Made by a program: the position numbers and the translations under genes
Assembly (NCBI RefSeq): GCF_013839445.1
Contig: NZ_JACDIT010000001.1
Location: 636,126 to 700,125, forward strand
Reading direction: 5' to 3'
From: Chthonobacter albigriseus
GTDB taxonomy: Bacteria; Pseudomonadota; Alphaproteobacteria; Rhizobiales; Pleomorphomonadaceae
DNA: 64,000 nucleotides
The notes under the pieces: model-generated
The model's database searches: none
What the model was told of the DNA's origin: nothing
Seen by the model: only the letters and a program-made list of their open reading frames with translations
Shown: in pieces, positions 25,274-34,278 of the stretch
Numbering within the stretch: the stretch's first letter is position 1
How the letters are laid out: each line of letters opens with the position of its first letter

Positions 25274-27052
25274 ATGACTGGGGCGAAGCCGGAAGTGCCG
25301 GTGGTGGGGACGGGACGGACGATGACGAGATCTCTCAGGAACGCGCTCGCGGCCATTGCTGTGATCGTCATCGCGTTCCTTTTCGCCTTCTTGACGGGCG
25401 CCCTCAACGACCTCCTGACGCGTTTCGGCCTGCAAGACTGGGCCCAGGGCGTGACCGAGCCCGTCAAGCCGGCGCCCGAAACCGCCGTCGTCGAAACGCC
25501 GGCCCCGCAGCAGGCGACACCGACGGCCGACATGGTCGTGCCGATCTTCGACCTGGTGCGTGTCGAACCCTCGGGCGACGCCGTGATCGCCGGGCAGGGA
25601 TTGCCGGAGGCGGAGGTGGAAATCCTCTCCGGCTCCTCCGTGATCGCCAAGGGCAAGGCGAACGGGTCCGGCGAATGGGCGATCGTGCTGTCCGATCCCT
25701 TGAAGCCCGGCGCGCACGACCTGACCGTGCGCACCACCGCGCCCGGCAAGTCGCCGCTCGTTTCCAAGCAGAGCGTTGCAGTCTCGGTGCCGGAGGGGGG
25801 CGAAGGCGAAGTCCTCGTGGTCCTCAACCAGCCGGGCTCGGCCAGTACGGTGCTGCAGGTGCCTGGCCTCGCGGAAGCGCAGAAGGCCCTGCGCGACGCC
25901 GGCGTCGACCCGACCGCCCTGCCCGCGGCGGAAGCGCCCAAGCCGGCCGAGACCGCTGCGGCGGCGTCGACAGAGCCGCCCAAAACCATCGAGCCTGCGG
26001 CCGATGCGCCGAAACCGGCCGAGACCGCTGCAGCGGCGCCGAGCGAACCGGCCAAGCCGGCCGACGCTCCTGCTGCAGCGGCGACCGCCGAGCCTGCCTC
26101 GCCGGAGCCGGCAGCGACCACGACGGCGGCCGCGGATGCCGCGCCTGCCGCGGATGCCGCGCCTGCGGCGTCCTCGGGTGAACCGGCCCAGCCGGCGGAG
26201 ACCATCGTCGTCGCCGAAGCCCCCGCAGCGGCGGAAGCACAGCCGTCGGCAGCCGGCGAGAGCACGGTCGCAGCGAACGTACCTGACGCTGTCACCGCAA
26301 CACCCGAAAATTCCGGCACTGCCGCGGGCACCGCTGGCGCGGGCTCGGCGGTGGAAGCGGGAACCACGGCCGATGTTCCGGCACCCGCACCGGCACCGGC
26401 CGCCGAAACAGTGCCCGCCGCTCCTGTCGAAACAGCGCCCGCCGCACCCGCCGTCGAGCCGGTCGAACCTGCCAAGCCCGTGCCCGCCGTCGAGCCGGTC
26501 GAACCTGCCAAGCCCGTGCCCGTCACCGTCCAGGCAGTCGAGACGGAGAACGGCGTCGCCTACATCGCCGGCTTCGGAGCGCCTGGTTCCAAGATCATCC
26601 TCTACCTCGACGACAAGCCGATCGGCGAGACGACGGTGGACTCGACCGGCCGGTGGCTGCTGGAGAGCAGGATCGACGTCGCGCCGGGCAGTCACAAAGT
26701 GCGCGCGGACCACGTCGGGGACGGCGGCGTGGTGATTGCGCGGGCCGAGGTGCCGTTCAACCAGGTCGGGCCGGAAGCGCCCGCCGAGCCGGTGGCCGGC
26801 GTCGGCTCCACCGCCGCGGGGGTCGGATCCGGATCGGCCGGAGAGGCGCGCGTCGGAGAATCGGAGACCATGATCATCCGGCGCGGCGACAATCTCTGGA
26901 CGATCGCCAAGCGCCTCTACGGACGCGGTGTGCGCTACTCCACGATCTACGAGGCCAACACCGACCAGATCCGCAACCCGGACCTCATCTATCCCGGTCA
27001 AGTCTTCGTGCTTCCCAAGGGAGACACCAACTGGCAGCCGGTCAACCCTTGA
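25274..27052 (+). CDS. LysM domain envelope protein with Ala/Pro-rich spacer and Ig-like domains
   Basis: A 592-residue protein. A membrane anchor lies near residues 20-44 (IAVIVIAFLFAFLTGAL). An Ig-like domain follows (about 85-170, VIAGQGLPEAEVEIL). Next is a low-complexity Ala/Pro/Glu/Thr spacer (about 215-415) with a 12-residue tandem duplication, then a second Ig-like domain (about 420-500). A C-terminal LysM peptidoglycan-binding domain covers about 533-583 (IRRGDNLWTIAKRLYG, IYPGQVFVLPKG). It probably spans the periplasm and holds the cell wall. An efficient terminator follows at 27093. Confidence 0.85.
   Translation: MTGAKPEVPVVGTGRTMTRSLRNALAAIAVIVIAFLFAFLTGALNDLLTRFGLQDWAQGVTEPVKPAPETAVVETPAPQQATPTADMVVPIFDLVRVEPSGDAVIAGQGLPEAEVEILSGSSVIAKGKANGSGEWAIVLSDPLKPGAHDLTVRTTAPGKSPLVSKQSVAVSVPEGGEGEVLVVLNQPGSASTVLQVPGLAEAQKALRDAGVDPTALPAAEAPKPAETAAAASTEPPKTIEPAADAPKPAETAAAAPSEPAKPADAPAAAATAEPASPEPAATTTAAADAAPAADAAPAASSGEPAQPAETIVVAEAPAAAEAQPSAAGESTVAANVPDAVTATPENSGTAAGTAGAGSAVEAGTTADVPAPAPAPAAETVPAAPVETAPAAPAVEPVEPAKPVPAVEPVEPAKPVPVTVQAVETENGVAYIAGFGAPGSKIILYLDDKPIGETTVDSTGRWLLESRIDVAPGSHKVRADHVGDGGVVIARAEVPFNQVGPEAPAEPVAGVGSTAAGVGSGSAGEARVGESETMIIRRGDNLWTIAKRLYGRGVRYSTIYEANTDQIRNPDLIYPGQVFVLPKGDTNWQPVNP
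26450..26521 (+). repeat. Perfect 36-bp tandem duplication inside the LysM gene
   Basis: Two identical 36-bp units (26450-26485 and 26486-26521) encode AVEPVEPAKPVP twice, at the end of the Ala/Pro-rich spacer. The absence of any sequence difference between the units points to recent slippage, so the spacer length may vary among strains. Confidence 0.85.
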
Positions 27053-27092
27053 ACCGACCGGCGCGGATCTGATCTAAGGTGCACGTCTGACG

Positions 27093-27122
27093 AAGCCGCC
27101 CGGACACCCCCGGGCGGCTTTT
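27093..27122 (+). terminator. Rho-independent terminator after the LysM gene
   Basis: AAGCCGCCCGG (27093-27103) pairs perfectly with CCGGGCGGCTT (27110-27120) around an ACACCC loop, and the pairing runs into a TTTT tract (27119-27122). It stands 40 bp after the LysM stop codon. It is the clearest intrinsic terminator in the window. Confidence 0.9.
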
Positions 27123-27161
27123 CGGTTCCAGCGGGGGGCTTCCCTCATCCCGCGGACCGCC

Positions 27162-29102
27162 ATGGTAGCTCGAATGCGAAAAATCCCCCCGACCTCCGAC
27201 AGACCCAAGTCCGTCAGCGCCGACGATTCCACGCTGGTGGCCACCGTCCGCAATCTCTGGCCCTATCTGTGGCCCTCGGATCGGCCCGATCTGAAGCTGC
27301 GGGTCGCGTTGGCGGTCCTGGCGCTGATCGTCGCCAAAGTGATCACCGTCCTCGTGCCCTACCTCTACGCCTGGGCGACCGACGCGCTGGCGCCCGGGTC
27401 CGGCACCGACAGGACGATGTTCCTCCTGTCCGTGCCCGCCATGCTGGTGCTTGCCTTCGGCGTCGGCCGGCTCCTCCTGAACGGGTTCAACCAGCTCCGC
27501 GACGCGCTGTTCGCCGAGGTCAGCCAGTACGCGGTGCGGTCGCTCGCCTACCGCACCTTCACGCACCTTCACGCGTTGTCGCTGCGCTTCCACCTGCAGC
27601 GCCGCACCGGCGGCCTGTCGCGCGTGATCGAGCGCGGCGTGAAGGGCATCGACGCGATCGTGCGCTTCACGATCCTCAACGCCTGGCCGACCGTACTGGA
27701 GTTCGCCCTCTCGGCTGCGATCATCTTCTTCCAGTTCGGCTGGACCTACCTCGTCGTGGTCGCGGGTACGGTCTGGCTCTACGTCTGGTTCTCGGTCCGC
27801 TACTCCGACCGGCGCATCAGCATCCGCCGGCGGATGAACGACAGCGACACCGACGCCAACACCAAGGCGATCGACAGCCTGCTCAACTTCGAAACGGTCA
27901 AGTACTTCGGCAATGAGAAGATGGAGGCTGACCGCTACGACGCCTCGATGGCGAAGTACGAGCGGGCCGCCGTGGAGACCTGGACGTCGCTCTCCTGGCT
28001 GAACATGGGCCAGACCGTCATCTTCACCGTCGGCATGACCGCGTGCATGTTGATGTCGGCGCGCGCCGTGATGGCCGGCGAGCAGACCATCGGCGATTTC
28101 GTGCTGATCAATTCGCTGCTGATGCAGCTGGCCGTTCCGCTCAACTTCATCGGTTTCATCTACCGCGAGATCCGCCAGGGCATCGCCGACATCGAGCAGA
28201 TGTTCGGGCTCCTGAACCAGCCCGCGGAGATCGTCGACAGCCCGACCGCGCGGCCGCTCACCGTTTCCGGCGGACGCGTCGCATTCGAGGACGTGCACTT
28301 CGCCTACGATCCGGATCGCCAGATCCTCAACGGCGTCTCCTTCGAGGTGCCCGCCGGGAGGACGATCGCCATCGTCGGACCGTCCGGCGCCGGCAAATCC
28401 ACGCTCTCCCGCCTGCTCTTCCGCTTCTACGACGTCACCGGTGGACGGGTGACCATCGACGGCCAGGACGTGCGCGACGTCACCCAGGAGAGCCTGCGGG
28501 CGGCGATCGGCATGGTTCCGCAGGACACCGTGCTGTTCAACGATACGATCGCCTACAACATCCGCTACGGTCGGCCGTCGGCGTCGGACGAGGACGTCCA
28601 AGCCGCCGCCGAGATGGCGCAGATCGGCCGGTTCGTGGAGAGCCTGCCGCAGGGCTACAAGACCCAGGTGGGCGAACGCGGGCTGAAGCTGTCGGGCGGC
28701 GAGAAGCAGCGGGTCGCCATCGCCCGCACCATCCTGAAGAGCCCGCCCATCCTGATCCTGGACGAAGCCACGTCGGCGCTCGACACCAACACCGAGCGCG
28801 AGATCCAGGCCGCGCTCGACCGGGTGTCGGAGGGCCGCACCACGCTCGTCATCGCGCACCGCCTCTCCACTGTCGTGCGGGCCGACGAGATCATCGTGCT
28901 GGAGAAGGGCCGCATCGCCGAGCGCGGCAGCCACGCGGACCTGATCGCCAAGGGCGGCCTCTACGCCACCATGTGGGACCGCCAGCGTGAGGCGGCCGAA
29001 GCCGAGGAGCGCCTGAAGAAGGCCATCGAGGGCGACGACATAGGCATCGTGAAGCGCGGCGCGCGCGCAGGAGAACCTGCCGCGCTGAAACCCGCGGAGT
29101 AA
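27162..29102 (+). CDS. Atm1-type ABC exporter (heavy metal/glutathione conjugate class)
   Basis: A 646-residue half-transporter with membrane domain and ATPase fused. The Atm1 hallmark SLLNFETVKYFGNEKMEADRY lies in the membrane domain. The nucleotide-binding domain has GPSGAGKST (about 405-413), LSGGEKQRVAIAR, LILDEATSALD and the H-loop IAHRLS. Homodimers of this class export glutathione persulfide or metal-glutathione complexes, linked to iron-sulfur or metal detoxification. The C-terminal extension is charged and degenerate. GTG/ATG start choice is uncertain by a few codons (27162 or 27174). Confidence 0.9.
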   Translation: MVARMRKIPPTSDRPKSVSADDSTLVATVRNLWPYLWPSDRPDLKLRVALAVLALIVAKVITVLVPYLYAWATDALAPGSGTDRTMFLLSVPAMLVLAFGVGRLLLNGFNQLRDALFAEVSQYAVRSLAYRTFTHLHALSLRFHLQRRTGGLSRVIERGVKGIDAIVRFTILNAWPTVLEFALSAAIIFFQFGWTYLVVVAGTVWLYVWFSVRYSDRRISIRRRMNDSDTDANTKAIDSLLNFETVKYFGNEKMEADRYDASMAKYERAAVETWTSLSWLNMGQTVIFTVGMTACMLMSARAVMAGEQTIGDFVLINSLLMQLAVPLNFIGFIYREIRQGIADIEQMFGLLNQPAEIVDSPTARPLTVSGGRVAFEDVHFAYDPDRQILNGVSFEVPAGRTIAIVGPSGAGKSTLSRLLFRFYDVTGGRVTIDGQDVRDVTQESLRAAIGMVPQDTVLFNDTIAYNIRYGRPSASDEDVQAAAEMAQIGRFVESLPQGYKTQVGERGLKLSGGEKQRVAIARTILKSPPILILDEATSALDTNTEREIQAALDRVSEGRTTLVIAHRLSTVVRADEIIVLEKGRIAERGSHADLIAKGGLYATMWDRQREAAEAEERLKKAIEGDDIGIVKRGARAGEPAALKPAE

Positions 29103-29232
29103 TTCTGTTGCTGGTGCCAGCGGTGCCGCCGGCATCAAGACCACGTGAGAGATGGCGCGAGGCGCTTGTTAACGGGGTGTGCGGCGTGTCACGCCATAAT
29201 CAACCGCCGTCCACTCCTCCTTTTTCGAGCAG

Positions 29233-30042
29233 ATGACCCCGATCGACCACGACCTGAACAGCAGCCGGACACCAACGCGTTGGGATACGCGCACGGTTCT
29301 GCGTCGGCTTGCTCCCGTCGCGGCGTTCGTCATCTTCGCGGCGGTCGCTTTTTCTCTCGGGCTGCACCACCAGATCTCCGTGCAGGGTTTCCTCGATCGG
29401 CGCGAAGCGCTGGTGGCAGGGGTCGAGGCGAACTACGTGAAGGCGCTGGCCGGGTTCGTGCTGTTCTATACGGTGGTCGTGGCGCTCTCGGTACCTGGCG
29501 GGCTGTTCCTGACGCTCGCCGCCGGCTTCCTTTTCGGGCCGGTGGTCGGCGGTCTCGCCGCATCGCTCGCGGCCACGGTGGGCGCGACGATCCTGTTCCT
29601 GGCGGCCCGAACCTCCTTCGGGGAGATCCTGCGGGAACGGGCGCGCGGACGGATCGAGCGGTTCACCTGCGGCTTCTGCGAGAACGCGTTCAACTACCTG
29701 CTCTTCCTTCGCCTCGTGCCGATCGCGCCGTTCTGGTTCGTCAACCTGGTGCCGGCGCTGATGGGCGTGAAGACCCGCGTCTTCGTGCTCGCCACCGCCA
29801 TCGGCATCCTGCCGGCGACCTTCGCCTTCGCCACCATCGGCGCGGGGCTCGACAGCGTGCTCGCCGCTCAGGCCGAGGCCAAGCGGGAGTGCCTGGCGGC
29901 TGGGACCTGCCAGCTCACGCTCGACAAGCATGCGCTGCTGACCCCCGGCCTGCTCGCCGCCTTCGTCGCGCTCGGCTTCGTGGCGTTGCTGCCGGTCGCC
30001 GCCAAGGCCTATCGGCGGCGCCGGATGGAGCGCGGCAAATGA
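29233..30042 (+). CDS. TVP38/TMEM64 family membrane protein
   Basis: A 269-residue DedA-superfamily protein (VTT domain). It has an N-terminal helix (LAPVAAFVIFAAVAFSLGL), the signature region LSVPGGLFLTLAAGFLFGP, and the conserved FLRLVPIAPFWFVNLVPALMG. Two cysteines (FTCGFCENAF) sit in the loop before it. The next gene starts within its stop (ATGA overlap) and encodes a pyridine nucleotide-disulfide oxidoreductase, a pairing often seen in proteobacteria. A role in lipid or metal transport is possible but unproven. Confidence 0.88.
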   Translation: MTPIDHDLNSSRTPTRWDTRTVLRRLAPVAAFVIFAAVAFSLGLHHQISVQGFLDRREALVAGVEANYVKALAGFVLFYTVVVALSVPGGLFLTLAAGFLFGPVVGGLAASLAATVGATILFLAARTSFGEILRERARGRIERFTCGFCENAFNYLLFLRLVPIAPFWFVNLVPALMGVKTRVFVLATAIGILPATFAFATIGAGLDSVLAAQAEAKRECLAAGTCQLTLDKHALLTPGLLAAFVALGFVALLPVAAKAYRRRRMERGK

Positions 30043-31472
30043 GCGAGGCGCTGACGCCGGATCTTTGCATCATTGGCGCCGGCTCGGCGGGCCTCACCCT
30101 TGCCGCGGCCGCCCGGGCCGCCGGCCTTTCCGTCGTGCTGGTGGAGCGCGCGAAGATGGGCGGGGAGTGCCTGAACACCGGTTGCGTTCCCTCCAAGGCG
30201 CTGATCGCCGCCGCCCGGCATGCCCACGCGATCCGGCGGGCGAAGGCCTTCGGCATCGACGCCGGGGATCCGGTGGTCGACTTTGCACGCGTGCACGCCC
30301 ACGTCCACGACGTCATCGCGGGGATCGCCCCGCACGACTCGGCCGATCGGTTCCGCGGCCTCGGCGCCACCGTCATCGAAGCCTCCGCCCGCTTCGTCGA
30401 TCCGGACACGGTGGAAGCCGGCGGGCGGGCGATCCGCGCGAAGCGGATCGTGATCGCCACCGGCTCCAAGCCGGTCGTGCCCGACGTGCCCGGGCTTTCC
30501 GCCATCCCGATCCTCACCAACGAATCCCTGTTCGACCTCACCGCCCTGCCCTCGCACCTCGTGGTCGTCGGCGGCGGGCCCGTCGGCCTGGAGATGGCTC
30601 AGGCGTTTCGACGACTCGGCAGCGCCGTCAGCGTGATCTCGCGCGGTCGTCCGCTGCGCAACGACGACGCGGAGGCGGCGGCTCTGGTGGTCTCGCGCCT
30701 TCGCGGCGAAGGGGTCGAGATCCTCGCAGAGGCCAAACTGACGGCGGCCGTTCCCCTGGGCGCGGCCGGCGCGCGTCTGACCGTCGCCGTCGGTGGTGGG
30801 GAACGCGTCCTGGAGGCCTCGCACGTCCTGGTCGCCGCGGGGCGACGACCGGCGCTCGACGGGCTCGATCTTGCCGCCGGCAATGTCGCGACCACGCCCG
30901 ACGGCGTCGACGTGGACGATGCCTTCCGCAGCCGGAGCAATTCGCGGGTCTTCGCGATCGGCGACGTGGCGGGCTCCTACCGCTTCACCCACTGGGCCAG
31001 CCACCAGGCCGGGCTCGTGCTGCGGACGATCCTCACCCGCCTGCCGGCGAAGCCCAAGGCGAGCGAGATCGTCTGGTGCACCTATACGGACCCGGAGATC
31101 GCCCATGCCGGTCTGACGGAGGCCGAGGCGCGCGTCCGGCACGGTGGCGCCGTGAAGGTGCTGCGCTTCGCCTATGCCGGCAACGACCGGGCCCGTGCGG
31201 ACCTGGAGACGGACGGCTTCGTGAAGCTCGTCACGGGATCGCGGGGGCGGATCCTCGGGGCGGACATCGTCGGAGCCGGTGCCGGCGAGCTGATCGGCAC
31301 GGTTGCGCTCGCCATCTCGGCCGGGCTCGGCGCCGGGGCGCTGGCTCGAACGGTGCTTCCCTATCCGACGCTCGGCGAGGTATCCAAGCGGGCGGCGATG
31401 ACGACCTACGCGGATGCCTTGAAAAAGCCGCTTGCAGGGTTGGCACTGCGGTTCCTGCGCACCACTCTATGA
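30039..31472 (+). CDS. Mercuric reductase-like FAD/NAD(P) disulfide oxidoreductase
   Basis: A 477-residue flavoprotein. The FAD motif IIGAGSAGLTLA is near the start. The redox-active cysteines are in GGECLNTGCVPSKAL. A second Rossmann motif is VVVGGGPVGLEMA, and IGDVAGSYRFTHWA binds FAD. At the C-terminus the usual HPTxxE base motif reads YPTLGE, so the classical catalytic His is replaced by Tyr, and MerA's vicinal cysteine tail is absent. It is therefore neither a standard lipoamide dehydrogenase nor a standard MerA. Coupling to the TVP38 gene suggests a joint membrane-linked redox function. Confidence 0.88.
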   Translation: MSEALTPDLCIIGAGSAGLTLAAAARAAGLSVVLVERAKMGGECLNTGCVPSKALIAAARHAHAIRRAKAFGIDAGDPVVDFARVHAHVHDVIAGIAPHDSADRFRGLGATVIEASARFVDPDTVEAGGRAIRAKRIVIATGSKPVVPDVPGLSAIPILTNESLFDLTALPSHLVVVGGGPVGLEMAQAFRRLGSAVSVISRGRPLRNDDAEAAALVVSRLRGEGVEILAEAKLTAAVPLGAAGARLTVAVGGGERVLEASHVLVAAGRRPALDGLDLAAGNVATTPDGVDVDDAFRSRSNSRVFAIGDVAGSYRFTHWASHQAGLVLRTILTRLPAKPKASEIVWCTYTDPEIAHAGLTEAEARVRHGGAVKVLRFAYAGNDRARADLETDGFVKLVTGSRGRILGADIVGAGAGELIGTVALAISAGLGAGALARTVLPYPTLGEVSKRAAMTTYADALKKPLAGLALRFLRTTL

Positions 31473-31529
31473 CCACGTGACGCGGGCGGGATGGCCGCGC
31501 CACGAGAAAGGCCCTCGGGAGAATTGGGC

Positions 31530-32999
31530 ATGACGGAGGAGAACGACAGCCAGAAGCCGCCGATTGGCGGCGAGGTGACGCCGGGCCGGTTCGGCCTGTC
31601 GGCGAAGCTGCTCGTTCTGACCGTCCTGTTCGTCATGCTGGCCGAGTTGCTGATCTACGTGCCGTCGATTGCCAATTTCCAGAAGACTGGGATCGAGGAC
31701 CGGCTGGAGACGGCGACGGTGGCGGCGCGGGCGCTCAGCGTCTCGGAGGCACATGCCCTGTCGCCGCAGATGCAGGCGACCGTGCTCGACGAACTCGACG
31801 CCTATGCGCTGGCGATCCGCGTCGACGGCATGAAGAAGCTGGTCGCCATGACGGACATGCCGCCGCCGGTGGCGCGCGAGATCGACATCCGGCAACTGCC
31901 GCCCGTCGCGGCGATCCGAGAGGCGTTCGACACGCTGATCTCCGGAAACAACCGCACCATCCGCGCGGTCGGACCCTACCAGGGGGACGGCGAGATCGAG
32001 GTCGTGTTCTCCGAGAACGGCCTGAAGGCGGACATGCTCGCCTATTCCAGGAACATCCTGATCCTGTCGATCGCGATCTCGGGCCTTGCCGCGGTGCTCG
32101 TCTACTTCAGCCTGCGCATGCTCCTGGTGCGGCCGATGCTGCGGGTAGGCCGGACCCTGACGGCCTGGCTGGAGGATCCTGAAGACCAGTCGCGCGTGAT
32201 CGTGCCGTCCGGCCGGCGCGACGAGATCGGTGAGATGGAAACCCGGATCGCCACGATGCAGCAGCACCTGCACGACGTCCTGAAGCAGCAGCGGCGCCTG
32301 GCGGAGCTCGGTCTGGCCGTCTCCAAGATCAACCACGACCTGCGCAACCTGCTCGCCAGCGCCCAGCTGATGTCGGATCGCCTCGCCAGCATCCCCGATC
32401 CGACGGTGCAGCGCTTCGCGCCGAAGCTGCTCGCCACGCTCGACCGGGCGATCACCTATGCCCAGGCCGTGCTGTCCTACGGCAAGGCGCAGGAGCTGCC
32501 GCCGACCCGCCGGCTGATCGCTCTCAACCGTCTGGTCGGCGAAGTGGGCGATGTGACCGGCCTGCCGGCACACGCGAGCATCGAATGGGTCAACGCGGTG
32601 CCGACGGACCTGGAGGTCGACGCGGATTCCGATCAGCTGTTCCGCGTCCTGCTCAACCTCGTCCGAAACTCCGCCCAGGCGCTCGAACAATCCGGGGATG
32701 AAACCTGCGTCCGCCGGCTGACGGTCGCTGCCGAGCGCACCGGATCGGTGGTGAAGATCCGCGTACTCGACACCGGTCCGGGCGTGCCGGAGAAGGCCCG
32801 CGAGCATCTCTTCAAGCCGTTTCAGGGCTCGGCCCGCCGCGGCGGCACCGGGCTCGGCCTTGCCATCGCGGCCGAACTTGTCCGCGCCCATGGCGGCAGC
32901 ATCGGCCTTGCCGCCGACGGCCCGGGGGCCATTTTCGAGATCGAGATTCCGGATCGGCCGGTGCCCCTCGGCGAAGTCCGGCGCTCCCGCGCGAGCTGA
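31530..32999 (+). CDS. Membrane sensor histidine kinase
   Basis: A 489-residue kinase. TM1 spans about 25-45, a periplasmic sensor about 46-174, and TM2 about 175-198. A HAMP-like linker follows, then the phosphorylated His269 in SKINHDLRNLL. The ATPase domain has NLVRNSAQAL, DTGPGVPE and GTGLGLAIAAELV. ATG 31530 (GGGAG upstream) is preferred to 31491. No response regulator is next to it, so its partner must be elsewhere. The signal is unknown. Confidence 0.9.
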   Translation: MTEENDSQKPPIGGEVTPGRFGLSAKLLVLTVLFVMLAELLIYVPSIANFQKTGIEDRLETATVAARALSVSEAHALSPQMQATVLDELDAYALAIRVDGMKKLVAMTDMPPPVAREIDIRQLPPVAAIREAFDTLISGNNRTIRAVGPYQGDGEIEVVFSENGLKADMLAYSRNILILSIAISGLAAVLVYFSLRMLLVRPMLRVGRTLTAWLEDPEDQSRVIVPSGRRDEIGEMETRIATMQQHLHDVLKQQRRLAELGLAVSKINHDLRNLLASAQLMSDRLASIPDPTVQRFAPKLLATLDRAITYAQAVLSYGKAQELPPTRRLIALNRLVGEVGDVTGLPAHASIEWVNAVPTDLEVDADSDQLFRVLLNLVRNSAQALEQSGDETCVRRLTVAAERTGSVVKIRVLDTGPGVPEKAREHLFKPFQGSARRGGTGLGLAIAAELVRAHGGSIGLAADGPGAIFEIEIPDRPVPLGEVRRSRAS

Positions 33000-33174
33000 C
33001 TTCTCCGTCAGCATCCCGCTGACAACATTCGACTTTCCACCTTTTCCGCCGAACCGCCCAGACCGGCCCGCAGCCATCTCGAAAAGCGCTTGCAATCACC
33101 CGGCCAACGGTCTAGACGTACGCCGCTGTCGGCCAACCGCTCCTCGGACGGTTCCCATCCCGACACATCGGCAA

Positions 33175-33251
33175 GCGCCCGTAGCTCAGCTGGATAGAGC
33201 ACCAGACTACGAATCTGGGGGTCAGAGGTTCGAATCCTTTCGGGCGCGCCA
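33175..33251 (+). tRNA. tRNA-Arg (ACG)
   Basis: A 77-base cloverleaf including the encoded CCA. The acceptor stem GCGCCCG pairs with CGGGCGC. The anticodon stem CCAGA/TCTGG encloses CTACGAA, giving anticodon ACG (Arg). The T loop is TTCGAAT. It sits at the left edge of the Rhs accessory region, a usual kind of place for inserted DNA. I found no second copy of its 3' end at the other edge. Confidence 0.95.
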
Positions 33252-33345
33252 TTTCTCCGAGTGATATGTGCCGCTTTGCGATAGCCGAAATCCGGCCTCG
33301 ACGCGACTTGGACCGGTAAGGGCCCGCCGCGCCCGGACCACAGGC

Positions 33346-34168
33346 TTAGCCCTTGCTTTCGCCCGTTACCACTCGGCCGCCGCCCTCGCTCCAAAATAGT
33401 GATCGGCTGGCGCGCCAGACCACCGCCTTCGCCGCGTCGGTCATCTGGACCGGGCGGCCGAGGTGGTCGTTGGTGATCCAGTAGATCGTCGGCGTCGCCG
33501 CGTTGGCGTCCGCTACCACGGCCATCACCTGGTCGCCGAGCCAGATGTATTCGCGCAGGCTGACGCCGGCGCCGTCCGTTTCGGCGATCACCCGGTTGCC
33601 GAGCCCGCCCATCATCGCGCCTACCGTCGGCATCAGCTCGTCGAACAGCCCGCCGCCGCCGAGAGCGTGGATGAAGTGCGTGGTGCCGGCGGGCGTGGTG
33701 TTGGTCACCGCGCGGACGGCCAGCCGCTCGAAGCCGTCGTAGGTGTAGGTGCCCTTCAGCGAAGTGCCGACCGTGACCGTCCGCAGCCGGCCGTTCTTGT
33801 CGTAGGCGTAGCTCGTCGCCGTCGTGCCGAGGGTGTCCTTGCTGATGCTGCCGGCTGCGTCGTAGGTGAAGGTCCGGGTGCCGAGGTCCGGCTCGGTGAC
33901 CGAGGTGCGCCGGCCGAGCGCGTCGTAGACCGCCGACCAAGGGTTGTTCAGCGGGTCGGTGACGGAGACCAGCCGGTCGTCGCGCGACCAGCCGAGCTTG
34001 GTGGAGACCGTGCCGGCGCCCAGCTTCTCGATCGTGTCGATCGTCCGCCCGTAGGCGTCGCGCCGAACGCGGGTGGTGCGCAGGAGCTCATCGCGGGTGG
34101 CCACCTCGTCGAAGGTGAGGGTGGTGGCGGTGGAGGTGGTGTAGGTGTTCTCGCGGGTGTAGCCGTAG
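33346..34168 (-). pseudogene. Rhs/YD-repeat gene fragment, truncated at both ends
   Basis: The minus-strand frame holds about 274 residues of YD-repeat sequence ([19 protein letters not shown]-like units) and the late Rhs segment ITNDHLGRPVQMTDAAKAVVW. After VVWRA the family sequence stops and the frame ends without the RYYDPxxGRF-type core end or any toxin. At the other side it joins abruptly to a transposase fragment near 34168, so the whole N-terminal part is missing. It shares a 157-bp repeat with the next Rhs copy. It is a remnant and should not make a functional effector. Confidence 0.85.
33862..34018. repeat. 157-bp Rhs direct repeat, copy 1
   Basis: This segment matches 36841-36997 at a constant offset of 2979 with few mismatches. 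It encodes the YD units ending in GTVSTKLGW. Homology ends sharply at GTGCCGGCG on the right. It marks a shared ancestor for the two Rhs fragments. Confidence 0.85.
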
Positions 34169-34270
34169 TCCAACGGCATCATCGAGCGGCAGCATCGCAC
34201 CTCGCTCGACGAGCACTTCCGCGTCGAAGGCCGGCGCACCTGGTTCGAGACCCTCGAAAGCCGCTCGTGA
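34169..34270 (+). pseudogene. IS481-type transposase 3' remnant
   Basis: About 33 codons ending at TGA 34268-34270 read NGIIERQHRTSLDEHFR followed by VEGRRTWFETLE. This is the C-terminal integrase-core pattern of IS481-family transposases. No 5' part or terminal repeat remains. It adjoins the truncated end of the Rhs fragment, so an insertion followed by deletion probably removed the Rhs N-terminus. Confidence 0.7.
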
Positions 34271-34278
34271 GAAAATAC

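Noticed and set aside
25900-26460. Repetitive Ala/Pro codons as a CRISPR or VNTR array
   Set aside because: The units are irregular codon-level low complexity inside a gene; only the 36-bp duplication at 26450 is an exact repeat.
29233-31472. Mercury resistance operon (MerA with transporter)
   Set aside because: There is no merR, merT or merP, and the flavoprotein lacks MerA's C-terminal cysteines and heavy-metal domain.
33252-33345. Phage attachment site right of tRNA-Arg
   Set aside because: The tRNA 3' end is not repeated at the far side of the Rhs region and no integrase gene is present.
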